Assembly: GCA_003864495.1 (NCBI GenBank)
Contig: ML133458.1
Coordinates: 1,159,592-1,223,591 of the forward strand
Reading direction: 5' to 3'
DNA length: 64,000 nt
DNA from: Nemopilema nomurai
Taxonomy: Eukaryota; Cnidaria; Scyphozoa; Rhizostomeae; Rhizostomatidae
Of this stretch, positions 11,835 through 25,737 are shown piece after piece; the stretch's first letter is position 1, and each line of letters begins with the position of its first letter. The translations under genes were made by a program, and so were the position numbers. Under the pieces are notes generated by a model. It was not told the origin of the DNA, searched no databases, and saw nothing but the letters and a program-made list of their open reading frames with translations.

Positions 11835-14800
11835 CTAATCTTCAAAACCTTTTAGCTTCGGTAAGCGAATGCTCTCCTTCTCTCTCTGCTCGGTTCTAAT
11901 GGCGACCTTCTTTTGAAAGCGTCTTTCCTGCATAATCAGTTCCTTCCCATACAAAATTTCACTAAAAGAAATGGAGACAACGTTTGAGGGTCATTATACA
12001 CAAACTAATGATTAGCCCTAAACTGCACCTCACATCGCTGGTCAACAAGCAGTCAAAAGCCAAGTTTCCCATCAGAACAGATAAAATATTTGATCGATTC
12101 CCTTACGAGACTGCGCACGTGTTTTTTCGCTATTTATTGCGTAGCACTTGAAATCCCAGACGAAATCGTGCTAAAAACAAACAACCGGTTCTGAAAAGGC
12201 TCGTGATTAAGTGATTCGTCTGGGCATCGTTAAGAACAAGCTACATAGGGACTTTTGCAATCGAATTTCTAACAACTGAAAAGAACGCAAATAATTACCC
12301 GTACTTCTTTGTAATAAAATGTAAACATAATCATGAAAATACGAGAGTAATTAATAGAGTAAGATAATCCATGCAGAGACAAGTAATCGGATTTGATGTT
12401 TGTGAAGTTTCACAATTGCGATGTTGTGTTGATGATTTTGAAGCGATTGGTGTTTTTATTACAGTGGAGGACGCAAGAATAAGGATAAAATAATGAAAAG
12501 TAAACTTTAGAGCACCTAGCCTTATTTCTAGCAGAACACGGATCATAAAGTTGGCAAATAGTGTGTGAAGTCACCAGAATGGGATTCAATAGAACAAATA
12601 AAAGAAACCATATTAGCAAGACGCGCGTATGCGGAAAGGATTTTAAAAGAGCTGTTGTGCCTGAAAGAGGCTTCACGCGCAATGCAGCTGCAACCCATGT
12701 CAAGAAAACTGTGCAACACCATGCAGCTGAAATCCTGTTCTTGAAATTGGGCATTTTTCAACGAAAATAGGATGCGCTCGATTATGATATCTTCCATGTA
12801 TAAATTTTAGCGCCACGTTAACCGTAACGCAACAACTGCCGTTGAAAAATGCCGTTGATATTTCTAAGGCGTCACAAGTTTGCGCACGTAAGGCGAACAG
12901 ACGCCTTTGGCATCTTACACAATCTTCTTATCGAAGAGGTCTCAAAAAGGCATCTTATCACCCTGGCCTACGCAAATTTATCTGTCGCAATTCGCCACCA
13001 TTTAAGAATACAACCTTGCGTAACAAGCGTCAAAATCGTTTTTAACGCGTGCTTTCCATCCTAACCTTCTTTAGGACAGATGCCCAAAATCTTTACACCG
13101 TCTTTTGACCTAAATTTTAGATAATGCTGATTTCGAAGCTAACAGACATGAAGAGAGTTAAGTATAAAATATTTCTAGAACTTTGCATTCTATGAACACT
13201 TGATTATGAGCAAATTTTGAATCCGAAATTCATATCTAATTAGAAATTCTTTTTGCAGAAAATGAATTCATGTAAGGTATTCTCAACAAGCCATCTCCCT
13301 CATAGGGAGAGGTTGACAAAACACAACTCTTGTTTATTTAGCTACCTTTTTACCCTCATAGGGAGAAGTTGGTCACGTCATCTATCATATTTGAAGAGGA
13401 TTGGATACTTGATTGAATGAATAATTGATTGCCACTTTCTATCCCTACTACGCACAAAAACTCATGCACAAGGTGAGTGAACCCGGAAGACTCATAGATC
13501 GCTGAAATCATGAAAAAACAGCAATATCTCGATATTCTAGCTTGAGTGATCTATATAGTTTGCAATGATGAATTAACGTGCAAATTTGTACCTATACTCG
13601 ATTGTATTGCTGTTGTCAATGTCTATACTCTCAATCAGGGCGTCAAGTTGTTTCTGGAATGGAATTTACACAAAAATCCAATATTTGAGAAATTCATTGA
13701 AAGAAGATACTGCGTAATCAAAGAGCGACCTTGAATGTCAAATCATTATGGAGAAAACCTATACAAAACTGTACAGTTAAGCTTTGTAGCAATTCTACAT
13801 GTTAAAAGACTAGCACTCTGTTTGTATATAATTCTTAAGAGCAGGGCCCCTATTTGATCAAACCCATTACTGTTCATAGTCGTGATAGTCTTTTGCAGTC
13901 TTTAGGTAGTATCTAACTCGTTTAGATAATTGTGCCTTGTGACAAGTGACTATGTATAACGAGATCCTCGGCATTGTTACACTTAGATAAAAGAACAATT
14001 TAAAAGGATCCATAACTTGTTGGATATTTCTATCTTTAAAATAACCCATTTACTTGAAGCTAGGATGTAATTGTGTTCATTATCAAATGGTTCGAAAAAT
14101 TAGCAACTTATATTTTGTAAAACAAACAATAGATTTAAAACTTTTTATAAAATGCAAGCTCTGAAAAAGTCTTCAGACCTTTAAAGTATTCCAATGCAGA
14201 ACATTTCCTTATGCCTAAAAAAATTCTGTTACAACCCAAACAAAGAGAGCTCTAGCATTAATTTGAAGCTCAACTACGTTCATTCTTAAAACATATATTC
14301 CTTGTTGAATTTTTAATCATCAGAAATTTTTTGAACTGGTCAAAAAGACCTCTATCGAATACTTCGCTACTGCCAGATGAAAACAGTTTCATTATGACGA
14401 AAAGCAAACAGGCAAAACGGTACCTCATTCATTTGTATTCCTGTCTCCTTTAGGCCAGCTTTAAATTCCTCCCTGGAAATGTCCCCACTGTGGTCTTTAT
14501 CGAATTGGAAGAATAGGTCTTTCAGCCTTAGCCGGTTGTCCTGTATGAACTGCACCATAATCTCCATTCCTGATGCTGGTGGCTGAAGAAAAAAATACTT
14601 TCAGCTTTAAAACCAAACACAGTGAATCTAGGATATATCTAGTTCAATTGAGAATTTGACTCATTCGCCAGGAAAACGTGCTAGGGCGGATTTTAATACA
14701 CCAAAGAAATCATTTAAGTAATAATTGTACAATCGATACTGGAAATAAAATATATCACAATTTTTCAAACAGTAAGTTTTTCAATTTCATAAAAAATATT

Positions 14801-17800
14801 TTGTAATTGAAATCACAATACTTCATCATTTCAACTATTTCTAAAGCTTTCATTGCTTCATTTATTACTTGCCTTATTATCTAAATCTTAAAAATATAAA
14901 AATTGTATCATCAATCCAGTAAAAAAAAGCAATTTGTGGCAGTTTTCCCGACAATCAGAAAAAGTGTTATTTTGACAATCAGTTTTTGCCACTTTGAAAA
15001 CAAGGTACAAGAGTGGAGAAACAATAACTACCGCCTCTTGGGTGTGTCCTGTTCTTCCCCCAGTCATTATAACTATGTCTCTTTCATCTTCAAGCTTCAA
15101 GATCTCATCGTGGACTTTAGGGGAGACAGTGATATCCTGGTCAAAAATGAATCATGTCTATAAGCATTTCACTTTTTATTTAATGCTTCAATCAAAAAAA
15201 ATTCCTAAATCACAAAAAACAGAAAATAATTAAGAAAAATGTTTACTGGAATATGAAACATCACAGATGTGTTGTTTCTACTTAAAGTTCCAAACTGAAA
15301 AAACCAAAACATCAAATCGCGTAGTAAATTTGAATTTTCTTTATAATTTGTCTTACTGAAGAATTTCAAGAAAAAGTTTTATGAGTGTGTTTTTTGTTTT
15401 GTATAGCCAATGCAAATCGTACTGAAACACCTAACATAAAAAAGAAGTGGTCCTAAATTTTCTCTTATGAATTGACAAAAAGTTTGATAGGTGCATTGCT
15501 ATAACACAGACCATGAAATTTGATCTTTGATGAGAGACATTTAACATTGTGGATTATGGTTAATCAACAATTGTTCAAGATGCGCTAAAGTTAAATAACT
15601 TCAATAAATAGAAATTCATCAGAAAAAAGAGCTATCTAAGCATAATTAAGCAGGAATTCGATTCCAAAGAGAATGGAAGAAAAATGACACGCCTTACCTC
15701 TAAGCCGAGGAATTTTAGGCATGAATTCTGTTTGGTAGCATTAAGAATGGCCCGTACACCTTCGTCGCCAATTGGATTTAGGCCAATCTGAAAACAGTCA
15801 AAATATAAGCCATTTTGACATGCTTTGAGGAGATTAATATTACTTAGAAGCAATTCGAATAAAGGCGTAGCTAATGGGAGGTATAAATTCCCTTGCATAT
15901 AATGACAGCATTTACTCTCTAACATGAGATTAACAACTGCTTCTGAGTAGACAGCTTGGTGGAAGTTAAAGCAACCTTGTGTAAAAATCGAAAAATAGAC
16001 CATTCATTCGTAAAAATTAAGAAAGGTATTGGTCGGCGCAAAAATCATAATAAACGCAAAAAAACTAGTTGCTTTAAATGGAATCCTAATGAATAGTTAT
16101 AACATTGAAATCAGAATAAGCGAAAAAGAAGAAAGAAAACACTTCGATTGAGATTAAAGTTTCCTCACCCTGAAGGATTTCAGACACGTGTTCACCTTCA
16201 AAGACAAAGCAAGTCGCTGGGCTCCTTTTGGTCCAATTCTATTGTTGCTGCAATGAGAATGTGGATAGAGATTGAACACTCTTCGAACCTCATTGACAAT
16301 CATCAGAAAGAAACAAATGTGATTGAGATACGTGTCCTGTCATGAGATTCCTGTCATGAGTTATGCTAGACGTGTCTTGAAAGCAACCTTGCAAAGTGAT
16401 ACATGCCTTACCACGGAGGTTGGATATACTTGCATAATCAATGAAGGAAAATTATAATCATTACATGATGCAAACACAAAATACCAATTTACCTGATGTC
16501 TAGGTCTTCCAAAGTCTCGTTTATTTTCAAGTACCTCGTGAAGGCAAGGGCCCCAACAAAGGCGAGGCCATTCCAAGAGATATTCAGGCATTTCAAGGAC
16601 TCGTTTGTCTGTTGGGAACAAGAATACAGGGCGAATGTCAAATACATGGTAATGAAGTAAATATTGGATTAGAAATAAGAGAGTAATACTACATTCAGCA
16701 ACAATTACTGTTGATGTTTATAGGTAGAATGATACTCTTGTAGATGAAAATTAACAGGTTAACAAAAAGGTTTGCATCAAAAAGAGGTACTGTAATAGTA
16801 TAAATAGCAATTCTGCTTTCATAGAACTTTACAATAACTACAAGTAAAGTGGTTGTCAAATAAATCCACATTTGATGTTTTAGGGGAAAGGTGATTTTTT
16901 AACAGAGACATTAATCAAGATTGGCATTGACCGTAATTGGATATCTGGCCTTGACATTATGCTCTTTCTCGTGGTAATAAAGTTTAGTAATGATAGCAGT
17001 TTGTAAATTGCTGACAAAGTTGACTCTATTCAAAGCACTGCCGGTGCTGCAACGGTTATACAAATGGAAAGCTGCAATATTTGAAACTAGGACATGCGTC
17101 CTTTATTATGCTACAAGATTTGTAAAACTATATACTTTAAGCAAGCACCAGTTCAGGTTGTATAAGCTTGGTCTTTCATATTTGGTAATCAAAAAGAGTA
17201 TTCAGCCACCTTGGCCATGAAATCTAATCTGATTTACGCGTAGGTTAGCATTCTCAGGCGGGGCCTTTTTGAATTTTCACGACCTAGGTGATGGGAAAAG
17301 CACCAACCACTATTGATGAAATCCCATAGAGCGACATAACAAGCAGTACAGTTATATTATCTGCTCTGTGAACAGGACATGACTGCAAAAAGACGATAGC
17401 AACAAAACTAGGGCAATAGATTAGATAACACAGCAACACACCGCCTCTATACAAGCGAAATGAGAGATACCATCTCGTAATTAAGCTCATCTTCGGCCCT
17501 CTTATCAGCAACAGTTTGCGCATGCGCTTCCTGTTACGCATTAATTATTAACACTGCAAGCAATACGTTCCTTTACTCTTATCAATAAGTAATGTTGATA
17601 TTGCGAAATCGAAAAAATTTGCGGACCGATAACAATCTTCACCGGCTAAACTGTGATTAGCAAGAGTTTTTTATTGAAAGTGCAAGCAGGAATGCAAGCT
17701 TAAACAAGTGTTTGGCAATCTCACAGTTAGCAGAAAATACACATGATTCTGAATGGCAATGTGTTTGCGAGTATAAAATATGGACTCACTTTTAACGATG

Positions 17801-20800
17801 CAGCCATTGACACAGCTCCTTTGTTTCGAATACTATTCCATGATAAATTGAAAGTATGCAGTCCATAATTCATACCCTGATGATAGAATGCCAAGGTTAC
17901 ACTTCCAAACATGATTCGCCAAACATTGCTACCATACTGAGAACATTCTTATCAGCAGAGAATTGTTAATGCAAAGGAAATAGTGCTCCAACGAGTTTTG
18001 ACCTACCCTGCCTTCTGCGACATGCGAGAAAATGCTGAAATCGCTTCGCTAATTCGATGAACGGAGTCATACGTCGAAATAATACATTTCATACAAAGTT
18101 AGAGGTTGGACATGAAACACGCTAAAAACGAAACGTTTCTATGGAATTTTTCCCAGCTTATGCACTGTTCTGGGCTTTCGCTTATCCATGACTGACTACT
18201 GTCGGCTAGTCAGTTGGCGCTCTATTGCTGCGCCTAGGCCAGTCATTATCTGTTGGTTGGTTCTCGTGGGTTGGCTTCTGCCATTCAATCTCAGTCCGTT
18301 TTGACGGATCACTCCGGTTTCCATTGGTAACTTGTCTTCGACTGGTTTCAGTGTTTCATCAGCGAAACTTGAATCAGTCAAAGGCAATTGGTACAAAGCG
18401 GTTTGGTCACGTCAACTGGCCTTCAATGCTTGGTTCGAATCTGTCAGTATCCACCAGCCGATATTTCGGACCAAGTGTCACCCACTTCTCATTACCAGGA
18501 TTTTGGTGATAAGGGGATAATTTGTACCCAAATGAACATTAATATAAAACTCACTATTATGACTATACATGTAAATGGTTTTACTTTGTCGCTCTTTTTC
18601 TGACTGAATATAATCCTGCCATTGTTTACATAAACACGTAGTCTCATAAACATGGTGGTGAACCAGACATTGCATGTAGATCAATGAATGGTTGATAAGA
18701 AATAAAAAGGTCTTCAATTGTTTCGTGATGCAATTAAAGAGGGGAACTTTTAGATAAAATCAGAGGGAGGGCTTTAGGACTTAAGCGAAATGGGATAAGG
18801 AAAATCTTGGTTCTTATCAGCAGATGCAGTTTTCTGGGTCACCTAAAGCGAGTAGGATTGGCAATCTATGGAATTGCGAGAGAGGAGACAAGGTCTTCAT
18901 TTCCTGATCAAACCTGACTAAATTGGTTGCCGAATTGCAGAGATCATAACACGAAATCTGACAGTGCTATTAGAAATATGGAATGATCCAGAAAACAAGG
19001 CCATAGCTAGGATAATTATGTGAATATATGAATTATTGCTGCAATATTGTACCTTTGAAACCATGGCTTCGAGCAGGGGAGAGCCATGAACAAAGGAGCA
19101 AGGTTAACGGCAAGAGCTAAGTCAGTGGCATCTAAACCGAACTTGGATCTTTTTCGTGGTTTTTCTATAACCATTCAATGGCTACTGCTGTTTAAAAATA
19201 GAAATTTCGAGGCATAAACAGCAAATGTGCAAACAGTGATCTGGGTTGAGTAAATACACCAAAACGTCTCTATGAAAGTCTAAGACATTTCAGCATCAAT
19301 GTCCGTTGCGACTGTATTAATGTTCATACCATTGATCAATACGCATGGGAACGACGCACTGCTAAGAGATGCATTGAAGAGATGTACGGAAAAATTTCCA
19401 ACTCTGGATGCCTTGGTGTGACACAAAAGTCAGAAAGCTTCTAGGTCATTGTGCAATTAAGTGCAAAGGCAACTGGAAATGCGTCCCGATCGGCCAGGTC
19501 GCATCGCAGACAACTGATTCTAATGGCTTTGGTCTGAGCCTAATGCTACCTTTTTCCCTCCTCTTCTAGCAAGAAAATTTTCTCTTATTCCCAGAAAACC
19601 TAAAACACTATATAACCCTTATAGGTTAAGGTAAAAAGGCGCCGATGAATGTCTACAGTATAACGGACAGACTTAAAAGAGTCTCACCAGTCCAGCTCCA
19701 ATATACAGTCCACCTAGTTCTCCGAATTCATTATAACTCAAATCAAGGTGTAACAGGGTACGATTCTCCTTAAGAGCCTCGGCAAAGGCTTTGGCAACTT
19801 TGTCAGTAAAGTGATTTCCTGCAAAAAACGTTAGATAGTTTCAGCTATTAAATTTTTTTTAAATATTGTGGGATGTTCAATACCAAAACTTTTTATCCTA
19901 CAGTTCAGACTCAAAGACCAATCCTATGGCGTGCAGGTCATCAAAAGTGAAACCTTTCAAAACTTTTACATCAAAACAAACCAGATGCATTTGACTAATG
20001 ATAACATGACAAAGCGATTCAGAAACAAAAAACTCAAAAGAGGGATTACTACGTAGTCAAATGAATTCCAAGAGTAGAGTCGAATGAATTCCGTAATCTT
20101 CTTAGCAAAAAGGTTAGAAGCGATCATGGTTTTCATCTCACTCAGTAACACTTGCATTACCTTTTAGCACGAGTTTCCTCAATGATGTGTTTGTTAGAAG
20201 GACCTTAGCAATTGAAACACCGCCAGCCACTTTCAAAAAATTCTCTGACAAATCCTAGAACCATGAAAAGTTGATTGACTCTGAATTATTACAAGAACGT
20301 AAGTTACACGAGTTAAATTACATCACTAGAAAATTCAATAGGTTTGACTGAATGCACAGGATCTAATGTCAGTAAAAAGCACATTGACAGAAAATGATAA
20401 ATCGATGACATGGTTTTGATTGAGTCGACATCAGCAGTGCCACAAGGCTTCTTCCAAGAAGCAGACATTTCATGTTCGAGATAGTCATCATTTTCCGCGT
20501 TGATTGAATTGAAAAGAACTCTTTGAATAAAAATTGATACATAGGAAAGCAACTTGAAGATGTTATTAAACTCGTCGAATCAATCAGACCACAATCGATC
20601 AGAAATAGAAAGCGAGCAAGGGCAGAGGTCGGTAATCTTAACCAAACATTTCAATGGGATGACAAGCAACATTCTCTAGGATGTATATTAATATAAGGCC
20701 GTTTTAGAAACAGGAAGGAGGTAATTCACAGGAAACACTTTGAGAATGTGAGGATGTAACTGGCCGTGTACTCAATTGTGGGAGGGAATATTGTGCAGGA

Positions 20801-23800
20801 ATATTCAGTCTAAAAGTTGTTCAGATATGAAGCAAAAGATACAGAGCAACCATGAACAAAACGTCGCCGAATTAAACATTCAGAGAACTCTGTTCACGAT
20901 AAAAAGAGGATCCTCCCAAGACAGGCTTGAATTAAGGAAAAACATCAACGGCTCGCAAAAGTCTAGAAAATGTGCTCTATACTGCCTAGAACACTGTTTC
21001 GTATCGAAATAGTTCAAGAACTAATTATTTGAAACAGCAAAAAATTACAGATTCTTGTAAAAAATACGATTGAACATAAAAAAATTAAGAGTACCAAGGA
21101 CATACCAAACTCGTTATGTAGAAGTTTTCATAAAGCGTAAGGGCGATTAGAACACCACCATCAGGCTGCAAATCGTTGTCAGTCAAGTCAAGCTCTTCTA
21201 TGCATGTGTTTTTCTAGAAAACAAACAGCAAACTTGGTTTGTGAACTTAAATCCAATTGCGAAACGGCCCATTCGCTTAAGATGGAAGGGAACTAGAAAA
21301 GATCCACTTATGGCAATAAACTTAAATTCTGAGAAAATTAAATCAAATAGGCAAGATTAGAAAAAAGCATAGCAAGGATTAAGATTACATATCTCCTTAT
21401 CATTGACTTTAATTTGAACTAGATTAATAGACAGAAAGTGAAACTTTAAAGAAATTGAGGTGGGTTTATAAAATAACTAGACACGGAAACAAATTAGAAA
21501 ACTTAGATTTAAAAAACTACCTTAAAATATCACAGCAAATGCATAATTTCATAATATTGTTACAGGCGAATATCAGACACCATTCTATAGTAAGATTCTT
21601 TTGTTCCTTGTGGAATAAAGAGACTATGATCCGGCCAATTAGAATCAAAGTCGCTGTCTTAGTTGGGCTGTTACCACAGTTAGCGTACAAGAGAATGTAG
21701 TTATTCCAATCATTGCACTCGGCATTGATGCAGAATACCTTTTGAAGAAAGAGCAACATACCTGAAGAGCATTTGCAAGAGGGCGGGTCCCTTCAGGTCC
21801 TAGTCCATGGTGCCTCATCACCAAAGTTTTATTCCCCAGTCGCTTAAGCAAATAACTAACTGGAATGGTACCTATGAAAAACAACAACAAGAAAATAAGT
21901 CACTAGCTCACCAAGAACGTTCCCTGCTTGTTGGCAAATATAGGTGTGATGATGCTATTCAGTGGGAAAGAGTAGCAGGCAAAACTATGCAATTTTTACA
22001 GGCCAAAAAATACCCAAGGTAGGTTTTGAGCGCCTTCACAAGGTTGCCAATAAGCTGGAATCGTGACATCAGAATTAGTCTAATAACATACAGTTTGCTA
22101 CAGCGACAGAATGGAAACTCAAAGGTACCAAAACAGAAATGATTACTTTAAGTCACGGTGCAAAGCCTTTGATGTTGATCGATTGAAATACACAAATGGC
22201 TACCGTATCATAATATAAAATCAAGATTGCACTAATCTGTAGTAATGTTATAAAATAAATTCAAAAGTGACCACGATGACTAGCATTCATTGCAAGAGAG
22301 AAACAAAGACAAGGAAGTGAGTTAGTTAGCTAAATTAGGCGAAGAAGCTATACCTTGATTGAGACAACTTTCAAGGTAGGTGCGCTTCTCTGATGGGTCG
22401 TATTCTTTGGGTGGAGGAGCTAAAAATGAAATAATTCATTCATTTTCAATTAAACTTATTAACAGAAATGATGATTGCATAGTACCTGGAAAATTTGAAG
22501 AATTTGAAAAGGCAACAAGAATTTCTAAATACACAATACAGCGGTGTCTTGCCATTAGAAGCAGCTACATAAACTCGGGCACTATCACACTGCTTTCTAT
22601 AGACTTATACTGCTTTCGAAATCTAGATAACGGACTTGTCCAAAAAAGGAACACAAAACCTATACAAACTTCCATTTCACCATTATACGTTATACGTGTT
22701 AACAGCTCTAGAATCCATGCTCCCAAAATCGGTTTTTCGATTCAGGAATGCCAGTTAGCTATTCTACAAGGCACCTACATGGCTTCTACAAATACTATAC
22801 ACCTCTTGGCAAACATTGAATATAGGTTATGAATGCCCAAAGAAGTTTTAGAGGCATTTGATAGGAGCAAAAGGAGAAATGCCCAATGCATAATTTTATC
22901 TGGTTCTTCCGTTGACGTAAGATTATGGGCTTTGCAAGATAAATCTTCTTGACAGCATGGTAAAACTTACAAGCGACAGCTTTGAGAAGAACATTTTTGA
23001 CCGTTACTTATAAAAATGAGAATGATATGCAAATACCAGGAAAATCTTCCTCTATGTCAGTGTCAAACTGGTCAGCATCATCGGCGTCACTCAAATGCAA
23101 ATCCCCCATCGACACACATGAAATCGTCTCCTGCAGCTTCGCTACTCCAGGGGCTTCCTCATTCTCCAGATACCGTTCAACATCATCTTGTTCTACTATC
23201 GAGTTCAGTGGCTCCACAGCCAATAAGTTGTCTCTGCTACCAGCTCCGTTTGACGGCCTCAACTTATCCGCTGTCTCTCCATCTCTTCTTACAAAGTTTG
23301 CTGAAAACAAGAAAGTGGAACTTGCAGTAGTTTTTCTAGCTATAGGTGCAGTAAGGCAAGAAAGTATTAGAAACGTTCTTGATATGAGACTAGAAGCACC
23401 ATTGGGCTAAAGACCTTTGCTATAAAGAAACATAGTTTTACTGACTCTAAAACATGCTAAACGAACCCATTGATATCAGTCAGAAGCAATAACAAACCTT
23501 GTTATCAAGAGAGATAAGTCAGAAGCAATAACAAAGCTTCTTATCAAGAGAGCATTCGAAGAATCCTTTTAGGTTAATTTATTTTACAAAATACCCAATT
23601 AAACACTATCGGATATTTAACCATTTGCACACATGATAAATTTTTGGATAAAGGAGGCTCTTGTTTGCATACAACCTTATGATAAATAATTTTTAGCTGA
23701 AATAAGAATTGATGTATTGATGTATAAATACCTACTTGCTCTAAAACGAATTCTTGGCTGGCTGAAAGAGCACCCTATAGCTGTACAGTATGGTACCATA

Positions 23801-24603
23801 TAGCTATAGAGGGTACATTTCCAGACGGAAAACGTCTCACTATTTACCATTGTGAATACAACGCGCCAACTATAAGCTCTGTTCTAGCAGAAAGGTTAAA
23901 AATTGATTGCTGCAAGCAAGAGCTGAACGGCACCTCTAATGTGTCTTGGTATAAATATAGCAATTGCTGATATTTGACAGGCATTTAAATAATCGGTAGA
24001 AAATGGGTAATAACCGAAAGCGGTACCATGGTAACAAAAGTGGCGCCAACCTTGCTCATTACTAGTCGCGGAATCTTCACTAAAACGAGGCTTGATCAGT
24101 GGCCGTCTTCCCTTTTGGAATCCATCCGGAGCAGACCAAGCTTTTCCGATTCGCCGGTGTCCCGTGTTGGGCCGATTGCTGGTTTGAAGCGATGACGTCG
24201 TTGAGTCCGTTGCAGCACCCGGCATTTTGGAGGATTTAGGCCCCTTTTTGATCCCATATTCCTTTGAATTCCTTTGGCGAGCTCCCTTTGCTTCATGTTG
24301 GGCTGATAATCTACTATCTGGTCTCTTAGGGGTATTTTCAGGCGATGGATATCTCAATTTCTGCCATCTTACCTCGTGCTTCTCGAAAGCTTTCAATGCT
24401 TCGCCAAGCGGTCGTACAGTTCCGCTGTTTACATTTGACTTTAGGGCTGGCTCGCTGGCCCGATTCCTAAATGTCTTTCGATCAAGATGAGGGTTGATTT
24501 TCCGTTGGCTCCGAGCTATGAACTGTGTGAGATCGGGTGCATCTCTCTCAAACCCTAGGGACGTCTGCGGACGTGCTTGGAGCTTCCTTTGCTTTCTGCT
24601 CAT
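11835..24603 (-). CDS. LRRC74-like leucine-rich repeat protein with two EF-hands
   Basis: Fifteen exons join in phase into 716 residues: 24603-24051, 23300-23037, 22419-22354, 21871-21762, 21213-21106, 20254-20161, 19818-19688, 17876-17790, 16608-16493, 16247-16169, 15787-15698, 15136-15032, 14582-14424, 13653-13592, 11961-11835. Residues 1-272 are basic then acidic, low in structure, and unlike the family. Residues 309-319 (TLVMRHHGLGP, after IPVSYLLKRL) are the family signature. About eight ribonuclease-inhibitor-type LRRs follow to residue 566, roughly one per exon (LDLTDND, LDLSEN, LDLSYNEFG, FNLSWNSI, LNISWNGL, SNNRIG, GLNPIGDEG). Two canonical EF-hand loops follow: DKDHSGDISREE (629-640) and DIDNSNTIEYSE (665-676, split across an intron). 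Human LRRC74A is shorter, lacking this N-terminus. LRRs bind proteins and the loops should bind calcium; the cellular role is unknown. The least certain junction is the GCG|GTAGTT donor at 15032. Confidence 0.85.
13293..13373. repeat. Two direct repeats with an internal hairpin
   Basis: CCCTCATAGGGAGAGGTTG and CCCTCATAGGGAGAAGTTGG recur about 60 bases apart in the last intron of the LRRC74-like gene. The first copy is a CTCCCT/AGGGAG hairpin. Confidence 0.6.
23476..23557. repeat. Tandem duplication of about 41 bases
   Basis: Two adjacent near-identical copies of AGTCAGAAGCAATAACAAA followed by a TTATCAAGAGAG stretch, in intron 1 of the LRRC74-like gene. Confidence 0.8.
23771..23814. repeat. 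Imperfect palindrome
   Basis: ACCCTATAGCT and AGCTATAGAGGGT flank the palindrome TATGGTACCATA, giving a foldable inverted repeat in intron 1 of the LRRC74-like gene. Confidence 0.6.
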
Positions 24604-25621
24604 GCTGCCTGGCCCTGAGGAAAGTTGCTGATAGGACAGGGACTAGTCAAATAATGGCCCCATGGTGGACAACGGGCCATAGTTCAAATACCAAACCTCG
24701 CCTGCTTACTCCAATATCTTGCTACCGCAAACACTTGTTTCAGCTGGATCCTAAAACATCAGTTCAAACATTAAGTACTTGAATATAACTGGTAAAAACG
24801 TCACGCTGCTGAAAAGGAACAGATAAGAGATTTGCTATCCGGCAAGATGCACCCAAGCCTGCCACTATGCTTGTTTGTTAGTGTTACTTGCATTATTGAA
24901 AACACGCACAACAGGGCAGAAATGGAAATCAATCCAAAGGCACCAGAAAAAAAGTGGCTACGTGAAAACATTTTCTTTCAAAAACCTCAGTCATGAAGTC
25001 TTTTATTGTAGGATGATACAACGTATTTTGATCCTGTATGTGACATCCCTCTATATCAGACTAAGAAACTTCTTTGAAGAGCAGTGCTACTAATCACCAT
25101 AAAAAGCGGGACCACCAGCCCACTGGCACACAAGTTATTAGATTTATGCATGCTATGTTGGTAAAAGTGTGATTGCTGGTATAAAATGTTCACTTGACTA
25201 CACCCTTGATTTTCTGGCCAAACCCACCATGGCCAATTTAGACTGTTCACTTGCCATTAAAAATTCTTTGCCAGTCTACCATGGTTCAGCCATTCACCCA
25301 TCAGTAGGGCTAGTTTGGCATTTTCCTTGTGGCTATGTAGCCTATACATGCATCAGTGTTGTGACAGCAAAACTGATACTTGGCTAATGTGCTGAATTAC
25401 AGCAGAAAAATTTAGGTGGAACAAGTCAAAAACATTCTTACTAAGTATTATGGCTCATACAACTAAAAAGTATGAATAAATGATATTTCAGATCCCCTCC
25501 ACAGCTTTATAAAAATATAGGCTAAATCTAAGGAAAAACTAAAAGCAATTAAATATCCTCTGGTACATTATAAAAGATATTTACCATTTCAACATCGATG
25601 AAGAAATTTTCAACTTTTCAG
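24604..25621. other. 5' flank of the LRRC74-like gene; possible upstream exons of a plus-strand gene
   Basis: The plus strand here may hold the start of the gene ending at 25737. One frame from ATG 24846 reads 49 codons including EMEINPKAPEKKWLRENIFF before a stop, and a GTGAAA donor inside it (KKWL, phase 1) would join the 25622 acceptor in phase. That join is inference only. Confidence 0.25.
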
Positions 25622-25737
25622 CAGGTCTCAATGTAATGCAAGACCTTTTGGAGTATGCTCAAAAAGGGGAAAATGCTAATCTGGCAGTCATCTCATTTGA
25701 CCCCATTCAGCTAAAGAAAAGACTAAAAGAATTTTGA
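25622..25737 (+). CDS. Candidate 3'-terminal exon, unknown product
   Basis: After the acceptor TTCAACTTTTCAG, one frame reads 37 codons to a TGA, entering in phase 1. It includes LNVMQDLLEYAQKGENANL and ends DPIQLKKRLKEF. Composition and the amphipathic helix pattern look coding in otherwise AT-rich DNA. I do not recognise the family. The frame is also open for about 25 codons upstream of the acceptor, so the exon start is uncertain. If real, the gene runs on the plus strand from near the LRRC74-like promoter. Confidence 0.35.

Noticed and set aside
18425..18440. Isolated GGTTCGAATC (tRNA B-box-like)
   Set aside because: No A-box, no cloverleaf and no acceptor stem around it.
22380..22832. 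150-codon plus-strand open frame
   Set aside because: It overlaps exon 3 of the minus-strand LRRC74-like gene, has no recognisable features and no splice context.
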